DNA from: Celerinatantimonas yamalensis
GTDB lineage: Bacteria > Pseudomonadota > Gammaproteobacteria > Enterobacterales > Celerinatantimonadaceae
Length of the DNA: 64,000 nt
Assembly: GCF_046054155.1 (NCBI RefSeq)
Contig: NZ_JBEQCT010000002.1
Coordinates: forward strand, 62,001 to 126,000
Direction: 5' to 3'
The position numbers were made by a program, and so were the translations under genes. A model generated the notes under the pieces. It did not search any database. It was given only the letters and a program-made list of their open reading frames with translations, and had not been told where the DNA came from. Every line of letters begins with the position of its first letter. Position 1 is the stretch's first letter. Positions 57,306 to 64,000 of this stretch are shown in pieces.

Positions 57306-58781
57306 TTAAAACTCCTGTTGTTTTTGACGTAATGAACGGTCATAAGCTTGATCAAATACTTCCCAAAACAGTTTTTCAAAACCATGCTGGCGGCTCGACA
57401 TCAACTCGCGATAGTAGTTTTGATACATTTTCCAAGCCCACGCCTCAGTTGAGTTTTCCTCACTTTGAGTTGATCGTCGATAATGTTTAAAACGTCGTAG
57501 TAAGACCTCAGGGGAAAAGGCTTGGACGATCTGATTTAACGCTGCCGTAGTCGCTTCTTGCACAGCTTGATTATGATCTTTGACCGTTTTTAAGCTCTCT
57601 TCGATAGCTGCAGGGGCGGATAAATGCACCATACTGCGGTCATTTTCAAAGAGTGTTTCAACCGTTTTCTCATAGGACAAACCAAGTCGTAGGGGGTTAT
57701 CTTCAATCGGCTGTAAATTCTTGTTCATTTGCCCATAGCGGCTGTCGCGGACCTGTTGGTGGAGGGACAACAACCCTTTGATGGCGGCTTTCAGTGATGC
57801 GCCAATTTCTTCAGAAAGTTGATGCATTTCAGTAAAATCATCACCTTTTTGAGTGCTTACCCCTAACCCTTTAAGCATAGGGCCGGTGACCATATGATTG
57901 GGTTGGCCATTGAGCGCAGGATCAGTGTCGTGCATCGATGATGATTCACTATGGGCCGCAAACCCTTTTTCTATCTCTTTTTCTAATTCGTCTAGCTCAT
58001 TGCTATTCATCGCGATATTCTCCTCGCTAGTCGTATCTTTTAATAAATCTATGGGATTGTGTATCTGACGAGCTGTTGCTTTTGGTCTGGGCTGAGCACC
58101 ACATTCCTGATTGATCCGCACCGACTTCAATTCGATAGCGGCATCTTGGTTACGTACATTGTCGGCTTGATAAGTAATGCTCTGACCAATCCATTGCTGG
58201 TCTTGGGCACTTAAGTACTCACTACGAGATGGTTCCTTATCGTGGGTTGCATCTTCTATATTGATATAATCTTGCGTTGAGTTATCACTCGCTTGCAGTT
58301 CGGCTAAAGCACTTAAGGGATCATCGATCATCGGCGTGTCAATATCGATAATATCAGCATCACTGCCATCAACCGACCAGCTAAGCATCTGTTCACTTTC
58401 AAACAACGTTTCCAAACTGCGATGCCCACTGGTGGTATCAATCTGTTGCGAGTCAAACGATACTCGAATGACAAACGGCCCCACTTGGATTCGATCATTA
58501 TCATTCAGTCGGGCCTGATGATTCACTCCAATAGCCATCGATGAACTATTCATAAACGTCGCACCACTTAGATCGGTCAGACAAAACAGATTGTCGATAA
58601 AACTAATTTGGCAGTGCTTGGTCTGTACCAGCCCTTGTCTATCACGCAACACCCAATCGTTTATTTTTCCTGATCCAACCGCACCTCCGCGCCGAGAAAA
58701 GGTAAACATGGCTGCTCCCCCGGAAAGGAGTTTTTCAGCATTAATTATGGTCAACGTCACCGTCGAGATATCACTCGTCAT
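57306..58781 (-). CDS. tagH: T6SS-associated FHA-domain protein TagH
   Basis: This 491-residue protein has an N-terminal FHA domain (residues about 25-105: VGSGKINDWVLRDRQGLVQTKHCQISF, LTDLSGATFMN), a long acidic linker, and a C-terminal helical region ending WEVFDQAYDRSLRQKQQEF. FHA domains bind phosphothreonine. This family (Fha1 in Pseudomonas, VCA0112 in Vibrio) regulates or scaffolds T6SS assembly. No T6SS kinase or phosphatase gene lies in the visible operon. Confidence 0.9.
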   Translation of the reverse strand: MTSDISTVTLTIINAEKLLSGGAAMFTFSRRGGAVGSGKINDWVLRDRQGLVQTKHCQISFIDNLFCLTDLSGATFMNSSSMAIGVNHQARLNDNDRIQVGPFVIRVSFDSQQIDTTSGHRSLETLFESEQMLSWSVDGSDADIIDIDTPMIDDPLSALAELQASDNSTQDYINIEDATHDKEPSRSEYLSAQDQQWIGQSITYQADNVRNQDAAIELKSVRINQECGAQPRPKATARQIHNPIDLLKDTTSEENIAMNSNELDELEKEIEKGFAAHSESSSMHDTDPALNGQPNHMVTGPMLKGLGVSTQKGDDFTEMHQLSEEIGASLKAAIKGLLSLHQQVRDSRYGQMNKNLQPIEDNPLRLGLSYEKTVETLFENDRSMVHLSAPAAIEESLKTVKDHNQAVQEATTAALNQIVQAFSPEVLLRRFKHYRRSTQSEENSTEAWAWKMYQNYYRELMSSRQHGFEKLFWEVFDQAYDRSLRQKQQEF

Positions 58782-58793
58782 AGCTGCTACTTA

Positions 58794-59798
58794 TCATCGA
58801 ATATGAATACAAACCTGTCGATTGGCATTGGAATCCCCCATAAAGGAATACCATCCCAATGACGACTGATTGTTCCGGCTTAACTGAAACGATGGTGCTT
58901 GAGCAAACGCCAGCTCTAACTCCAAATCAAACGCCATCTGTTCACGAAGAATAAATTCCATTAATTTACAAAATATCGGGTAATCGGACCCGCTAGGAAG
59001 AAAATCTTGAAACCGCTCAAAACTTAGATCTTTAAAACAAATTACAAATTTCCCCATACAATCACTGATCGAATCACCAATCACGGTGTCATCACCTAAA
59101 CGACTATTGGCCCGCCCTAAGCTACATTTTTGTTCCGGTGCAATAGGCACTTGACGAACTTGCCACTGACGAATTTCAACCTGTTTAAGATCGAAATAAT
59201 GGGCAATGATCCCAGAAATAACCTGCGGTGAACGACTACGACCGGCCAACATGCCAGCGTATGAGAGCATCTTGCACCAATTAATTTGGGTTTCGCTGCG
59301 CAGTTCATCGTCAGCAAGACCAACGAGTGCAAACAGTTGCTCTGAAAACGCATCCGAGGCATTTTCTCGAAAGCGCACGTAATAGCGATACTTGCGCCAA
59401 ATCTGATAGAGCAAAGTGATCAACCGATGATTAAAAAAGTCTAAAAATTGCTTTCTTAATCCTTGCTCGCCTTCGGTCGCTATTTGCTCTAAAAAGAATC
59501 CCGGCAACGGCGACTGCGCTCCCGATAATCCCAAAAACGATGTCTGCAACTGATACTGATCAGACTTTAACGACGTTAAGCTTCGTATATCGCTGGCAGC
59601 AAACCCTAAACTTGGATTAGCACTAAACAACAATGATTCACTCACCCCATTAGCCAACCCTTCTGGGTCATCACCAAAAATGCGATGAAGTAATTCGACC
59701 AGTTGATAAAAGTTGAACGATTCAACATGCTCAGGGAGCTTCACCGCACTGGACTTAACCTCTAAATCAGCGGCTGTTGACCCACTTGAGTTCCCCAT
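58794..59798 (-). CDS. tssG: T6SS baseplate protein TssG
   Basis: This 334-residue wedge component has the conserved segments FNFYQLVELLHRIFG, ANPSLGFAASDIRSL, SFLGLSGAQSPLPGFFLEQ and MLSYAGMLAGRSRSPQVISGIIAHYFDL. It overlaps the end of tssF by 37 nt, so translation is likely coupled. The ATG at 59796-59798 follows AAAGG. Confidence 0.93.
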   Translation of the reverse strand: MGNSSGSTAADLEVKSSAVKLPEHVESFNFYQLVELLHRIFGDDPEGLANGVSESLLFSANPSLGFAASDIRSLTSLKSDQYQLQTSFLGLSGAQSPLPGFFLEQIATEGEQGLRKQFLDFFNHRLITLLYQIWRKYRYYVRFRENASDAFSEQLFALVGLADDELRSETQINWCKMLSYAGMLAGRSRSPQVISGIIAHYFDLKQVEIRQWQVRQVPIAPEQKCSLGRANSRLGDDTVIGDSISDCMGKFVICFKDLSFERFQDFLPSGSDYPIFCKLMEFILREQMAFDLELELAFAQAPSFQLSRNNQSSLGWYSFMGDSNANRQVCIHIR

Positions 59799-61528
59799 GA
59801 GTACCTTTCTCGATTATCAGCATTAATGACAATCAACTCATGAAATGAGTTGATACTGGCATATAATGAAAAAAACTGGCTTAAAATGGTGCCAAAGAGA
59901 TAGAGCTCGCCCTCAGAACCAAATGAAGATTGCGATAATGTAATTTCGGAAAATAACCCACGAATGGGCAGCCCCTTGATCACTTTTTCAATCGGTTGAG
60001 AGTGAATATCGATAATCCCATCGAGGCGCTGACGCGCAACCCGTTCGGCTTGCCGATCCACTAATGCCCGGAAATCATAGGCTCGAAGCACTGAACACAG
60101 CGCATCTTTAGATAAGAGTGACAGATAATTAAGCGATAGATTCGAGATCAAGGTCCATAACAAGCTGCCATCAAGAACCGGATGAAGCGGTTGGGTCGGC
60201 TCGGTAATATTGCTAAACTGAGCAAACGAAGGCGATGAATTGGTTTCAATGCATACGTCACCTTTACCAAGTTCTATCGGAAGTTGCCGATTAGTGCAGG
60301 TTAACTGCAGCGAAATCGCTTCGGTTAATTCAACACACGCTGTCTCATCGGCACGTACAAACGAGATGTAATGCTCAAAGCCATCCGCACGAATACTGTT
60401 TTTGACACGTTGACGATAGTAGAGTGCCTGTCGATGATTCATCCGCTCAATTTCATGCTGAAAACTCTCAAACGGGCTATACACGCGTTCTTGCCCGCGC
60501 ACTCGGCCAACACCCGTTGATTGCCACCCTTCCACGCGGTCAATACTAAATATCTCATAATGAGCTGGATATCGACTCGAAGGGACAACTCGGTATTCCG
60601 ACTTTTTACCATTTAAATCAATGGGATCAGCATCATGTTCAAATAGATTAATCGCCGGCGTACAATACAACTCAAAGCTATCTTGATTCACGCGCACATC
60701 CACGGGGATCGCTTTATTGAAGCAAAAACGTAATTGAAATGTTCCGCGTAGCTGCGCTGGGCAATGCGACCCAATTGAGGTCACATCCACAAACTGAAAG
60801 GCTTCAGGAAACGCTAGATATTCTTGTAATATCCGATAGCCTTCATAGACATTTTTAGGGTATGGGAGAACGCCATCTTCGCGGTTAAAACCAACCACAG
60901 ACAAGCAATCATCCGGCAGACGAAACACGTGATCATTTTGTACCACCTCGATGTGGTCCAAATAATGGTTCAACCATAAGTAGAGCATTTTCGCAGAGTA
61001 GCTCTGCCCACCCAGATAAAATCGTAATCCATCCAGTTTTATATCACCGACACTCTGCTCGCCTAAAATCGCCAATGTAATGTCAATTTGGGAGGCGTCA
61101 CGCGTGTGGTGAACACTCACATCTTGACGCTCTAGTGGGTAAATTTCGACCTCTCGACAAGTCGAGAAATGGCACACTGTCGTTAATACTGGGACGCTAT
61201 TAAGCTGCACATTGGCTGCCACAGTCTGCTTTGTCCGGATCGCTTTTTCATGGGGTGAAAATTTACAGATCGTCAAGCTAGGGATCGGCCGCAAATAGTT
61301 TGGCCAAAGCATATTGATGATGGAGTGGGTCAATTCAGGGAATTCATCATCGACTTTCTCCCTTAACTTACCTGTTAAAAAAGCAAACCCTTCCAGTAGC
61401 CGTTCAACATCTGGATCGGTATTACGACCATTTAAAAATTTGGCTAATTGAGGATAAAGTTCGGTAAAAATACCCCCTTGCTCTTTCAGAAATGCAAGTT
61501 CTTCCCGGAAATATTTGTCTTGTGACAC
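59762..61528 (-). CDS. tssF: T6SS baseplate protein TssF
   Basis: This 588-residue wedge component has the canonical start YFREELAFLKEQGGIFTELYPQLAKFLNGRNTDPDVERLLEGFAFLTGKLREKVDDEFPELTHSI and a C-terminal LFSEITLSQSSFGSEGELYLFGTILSQFFSLYASINSF. The start codon is GTG at 61526-61528, sharing its G with the tssE stop (TAGTG), after AAGGTG. tssG begins inside its 3' end. Confidence 0.95.
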   Translation of the reverse strand: MSQDKYFREELAFLKEQGGIFTELYPQLAKFLNGRNTDPDVERLLEGFAFLTGKLREKVDDEFPELTHSIINMLWPNYLRPIPSLTICKFSPHEKAIRTKQTVAANVQLNSVPVLTTVCHFSTCREVEIYPLERQDVSVHHTRDASQIDITLAILGEQSVGDIKLDGLRFYLGGQSYSAKMLYLWLNHYLDHIEVVQNDHVFRLPDDCLSVVGFNREDGVLPYPKNVYEGYRILQEYLAFPEAFQFVDVTSIGSHCPAQLRGTFQLRFCFNKAIPVDVRVNQDSFELYCTPAINLFEHDADPIDLNGKKSEYRVVPSSRYPAHYEIFSIDRVEGWQSTGVGRVRGQERVYSPFESFQHEIERMNHRQALYYRQRVKNSIRADGFEHYISFVRADETACVELTEAISLQLTCTNRQLPIELGKGDVCIETNSSPSFAQFSNITEPTQPLHPVLDGSLLWTLISNLSLNYLSLLSKDALCSVLRAYDFRALVDRQAERVARQRLDGIIDIHSQPIEKVIKGLPIRGLFSEITLSQSSFGSEGELYLFGTILSQFFSLYASINSFHELIVINADNRERYSWGTQVGQQPLI

Positions 61529-61965
61529 TACAACACCTTATATTTTCGGCTATTTTCAAGGACTAATTCAATCTGCACGCTTTCGTGCAACGCCCCTCGA
61601 TGGATATTAGCGAAAACCTGAAAGCGTAGATCTAATGGCTGATCGGGGTCTTGTAAAACATGAACATCCAAGTTGCACAGTCGAGGTTCATATCGCTCAA
61701 TACACCGACGAATAGCCAGTCGTACGAACATCGCCAAATCAGTACTACCTAACATGGCATCGTTAAAATCGACCAATCCCAATTCCGGTGAACTCAATGA
61801 TTCCCCCATGCGAGTGTTCAAAATATTCGCCACATTGCATTTAATCGATTTGAGTACATCACAAACATTGGGGCCTTGAGTAACAGAGCGCTTTTGGCTA
61901 TCAGCATCTAAACGTTCAAAGAAGCTGACTCCATAAGCACTCTCTTCTAGTGCGACATAAGCCAT
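61528..61965 (-). CDS. tssE: T6SS baseplate protein TssE (gp25-like)
   Basis: This 145-residue lysozyme-like gp25 homologue initiates sheath polymerisation. Family motifs are FFERLDADSQKR, IKCNVANILNTRMGESLSSPELGLVDFND and the RLAIRRCIERYEPRL segment. It starts 3 nt after the tssC stop codon and ends in the tssF start. Confidence 0.95.
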   Translation of the reverse strand: MAYVALEESAYGVSFFERLDADSQKRSVTQGPNVCDVLKSIKCNVANILNTRMGESLSSPELGLVDFNDAMLGSTDLAMFVRLAIRRCIERYEPRLCNLDVHVLQDPDQPLDLRFQVFANIHRGALHESVQIELVLENSRKYKVL

Positions 61966-61968
61966 TAA

Positions 61969-63447
61969 TTACGCCTGATCTAAACGACCGACTAATGAAA
62001 GCTCAAAATTAGCTCCCATATATTTAAAATGAGGACGAACCGCCAACGAAACTTGGTACCAACCTGGGTTGCCTTCAACATCCATCACTTCAATTTTAGC
62101 GGCACGTAATGGACGACGACTACGTACATCTGCGGGTGGATTCTCTTGGTCAGCGACGTATTGTTTCAACCAAGTATTGAGTTCACGTTCAAGATCTTGA
62201 CGTTCTTTCCAAGCACCAATCTGTTCACGCTGCAATACTTTAATGTAATGAGCTAACCGATTAATAATCATCATATAAGGTAGCTGGGTCCCCAACTTAT
62301 AGTTAGTTTCAGCTTCCTTGCCCTCTTTAGTGTTCGGGAAAATCTTCGGTTTTTGCAATGAGTTAGCCGAAAAGAATGCCGCATTATCACTGCCTTTACG
62401 CATCGTCAGCGCAATGAAACCTTCTTCAGCTAATTCAAATTCTTTGCGATCAGTGACTAAGACTTCGGTTGGGATCTTCGCTTGCAGTTCGCCCATCGAC
62501 TCAAACAGATGCACTGGTAAGTCCTCTACCGCGCCACCACTTTGCGGACCGATGATATTCGGACACCAGCGATACTTGGCAAAACTATCTGTCAAGCGCG
62601 TTGCAAAAGCGAAGGCTGTATTACCCCACAAATAGTGCTCATGAGAGGAATTCACATTTTCTTGATAACTAAATGTTCGCGTTGGATTTTCAATCGGGTC
62701 ATAAGGCGTACGTAGTAAAAACCTCGGGGCGGTTAATCCTAAATAGCGCGCATCTTCAGATTCACGTAATGAGCGCCATTTAGTATATTTTGGACTTTCA
62801 AAAATCGATTTTAAGTCTTTGATATTAGGTAACTCTTCAAATGAATCGATCCCAAAAAATGCAGGGCCGACACTCGAAATAAATGGCGCATGGGCCATGG
62901 CACCAACGGCTCCCACATACTGTAATAATTTCATATCTGGGGAGGATGGCGAAAAAGCGTAGTTACCAATAATTGCACCAACAGGTTCTCCCCCAAATTG
63001 GCCGTAACCTGCTGAATAAACATGTTTATAAAAACCTGACTGAGCCGTTTCTGGTGCAAATTCGAAATCATCAAGCAACTCTTCTTTGGTTGCATGCAAT
63101 AGCTCAATCTTGTTGTTTTCTCGAAAATCAGTGCGATCAATAAATAACTTCAATCCTCGCCATGCTGATTCTAATTGCTGAATTTTCTGATCATGAAGAA
63201 TGGCATCCATTTGAGTGCTGATTTTTTTATCTAATTCCACCAGCATATTATCAACTAACGCTTTATTAACCGGCTGCGACGTTTGGCCGTTATCTAATAG
63301 TTGACTAATAAATGCAGCAACGCCTTTTTTGGCCACATCATAGCCATCATCACTGGGAGTCATCCGGGTTTGCGCCATAACTGCATCGAGTAAACCAATG
63401 CTATCGTCTGACTGCTGCTGAGTTGTTAATTGTTCCTGAGCTGACAT
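61969..63447 (-). CDS. tssC: T6SS contractile sheath large subunit TssC (VipB)
   Basis: This 492-residue protein is the conserved partner of TssB in the sheath. It has KIQQLESAWRGLKLFIDRTDFRENNKIELL, VGAIIGNYAFSPSSPDMKLLQYVGAVGAMAHAPFISS and the C-terminal RPHFKYMGANFELSLVGRLD. Length matches VipB of V. cholerae. It lies 46 nt after tssB, the largest gap in the upstream half of the operon. Confidence 0.97.
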   Translation of the reverse strand: MSAQEQLTTQQQSDDSIGLLDAVMAQTRMTPSDDGYDVAKKGVAAFISQLLDNGQTSQPVNKALVDNMLVELDKKISTQMDAILHDQKIQQLESAWRGLKLFIDRTDFRENNKIELLHATKEELLDDFEFAPETAQSGFYKHVYSAGYGQFGGEPVGAIIGNYAFSPSSPDMKLLQYVGAVGAMAHAPFISSVGPAFFGIDSFEELPNIKDLKSIFESPKYTKWRSLRESEDARYLGLTAPRFLLRTPYDPIENPTRTFSYQENVNSSHEHYLWGNTAFAFATRLTDSFAKYRWCPNIIGPQSGGAVEDLPVHLFESMGELQAKIPTEVLVTDRKEFELAEEGFIALTMRKGSDNAAFFSANSLQKPKIFPNTKEGKEAETNYKLGTQLPYMMIINRLAHYIKVLQREQIGAWKERQDLERELNTWLKQYVADQENPPADVRSRRPLRAAKIEVMDVEGNPGWYQVSLAVRPHFKYMGANFELSLVGRLDQA

Positions 63448-63493
63448 AACCTATCCTTTACGTCTTTTAACTTATCAAATGATTCAACCAAGC

Positions 63494-63997
63494 CTACTCT
63501 TGCGAAGGCGCATCACCGAGAAGTTCTAATTCAGCTAGAAGCTTCTCACGCGATTCAGATGACTCAAGCAGAGTCTGGAGCTGTTTACGAAATTCGGGAA
63601 TGTTTCCAAGAGGTCCCTTTAACGCAACCAATGCTTCACGCAGTTCAATCAGTTTTTGCAATTCTGGCACTTGTTCGGCAATAGCATCTGGTGAAAAATC
63701 ACTAAGCGATTTAAAAGAAACAGAAATAGGCAACTCCTGACCGACTTCGTCAGTCAGCTGATTAGGCACGGATGTACTTACTTCCAGTTGACTGTCTCGC
63801 ATCACAGCTTCGAAGTTATTTTTATCAACCAAAATCGCTTTACGTTCTTCAATTGGGGTATCTTCAGCACGGCCTTTAAAATCACCAACAACAAGCGTTT
63901 TAAATGGAAGTTCAAGCTCCGCTTGTGCATCACCAACGGCTGGAACATACTTAATATTGATACGCTCCTTGGGAGCAACACTTCCTTCTTTAGACAT
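63494..63997 (-). CDS. tssB: T6SS contractile sheath small subunit TssB (VipA)
   Basis: This 167-residue protein starts SKEGSVAPKERINIKYVPAVGDAQAELELPFKTLVVGDF, the diagnostic TssB N-terminus, and ends in an acidic helix (LQTLLESSESREKLLAELELLG). Its ATG at 63995-63997 is 3 nt from the window edge, so the operon promoter is outside. It is the first gene seen of the T6SS operon. Confidence 0.97.
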   Translation of the reverse strand: MSKEGSVAPKERINIKYVPAVGDAQAELELPFKTLVVGDFKGRAEDTPIEERKAILVDKNNFEAVMRDSQLEVSTSVPNQLTDEVGQELPISVSFKSLSDFSPDAIAEQVPELQKLIELREALVALKGPLGNIPEFRKQLQTLLESSESREKLLAELELLGDAPSQE

Positions 63998-64000
63998 AAT

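Overview
This 64 kb window comes from the chromosome of a gammaproteobacterium, most probably a marine Vibrionaceae-like organism. The evidence is the grpE / nadK-recN-bamE / rnfH-ratA / smpB-ssrA order, a tmRNA tag of ANDENYALAA, a Na+-pump type oxaloacetate decarboxylase (oadGAB), and a type VI secretion cluster in exactly the gene order known from Vibrio cholerae. Genus and species cannot be fixed from sequence reading alone.

Layout. (1) 1-5400: core block with grpE (partial, behind a sigma-32 promoter), nadK, recN (behind a LexA box), bamE, rnfH and ratA convergent to it, then smpB and ssrA. (2) 5400-17400: a genomic island placed at the 3' end of ssrA. It starts with IHF and iteron-like sites and a decayed tyrosine integrase. 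It then carries a minus-strand defence cassette (WYL regulator, SNF2-type helicase, DUF4391 protein, type III DNA methyltransferase Mod, type III restriction subunit Res) and an AlpA-like regulator. (3) 17285-19340: an IS3-family remnant fused into the last repeat of a type I-F CRISPR array (31 repeats, 30 spacers) with an IHF-containing leader but no cas genes in the window. (4) 19504-25947: cydDC-cydAB (cytochrome bd quinol oxidase and its ABC assembly transporter) plus a small membrane protein whose Shine-Dalgarno and start codon sit in a perfect hairpin. (5) 25948-38880: a loose accessory region with an IS256 remnant, a GNAT acetyltransferase, a large sensor HD-GYP protein, a chemoreceptor, a CI/LexA-type repressor, a short TetR protein and a secreted pectate lyase, separated by long gene-poor stretches. 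(6) 38880-43359: oadGAB and a secreted alpha/beta hydrolase. (7) 43402-63997: a 15-gene T6SS operon on the minus strand (tssB, C, E, F, G, tagH, tssJ, K, L, H, vasH, vasI, tssA, tssM, vasL).

How they work together. The core block covers ribosome rescue (SmpB plus tmRNA), NADP synthesis, DNA repair and outer-membrane assembly. The island and CRISPR array form a defence region. It has visibly decayed at its mobility edges: the integrase is broken, and an IS/deletion event clipped the array's trailer end. The WYL protein probably controls the restriction cassette. The T6SS operon encodes baseplate, membrane complex, sheath, ClpV unfoldase and the sigma-54 activator VasH. Hcp, VgrG and effectors are not in this window.

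The least explained pieces are the helicase-DUF4391-Mod-Res cassette under WYL control, the start-codon hairpin behind cydB, and the IS-CRISPR junction.
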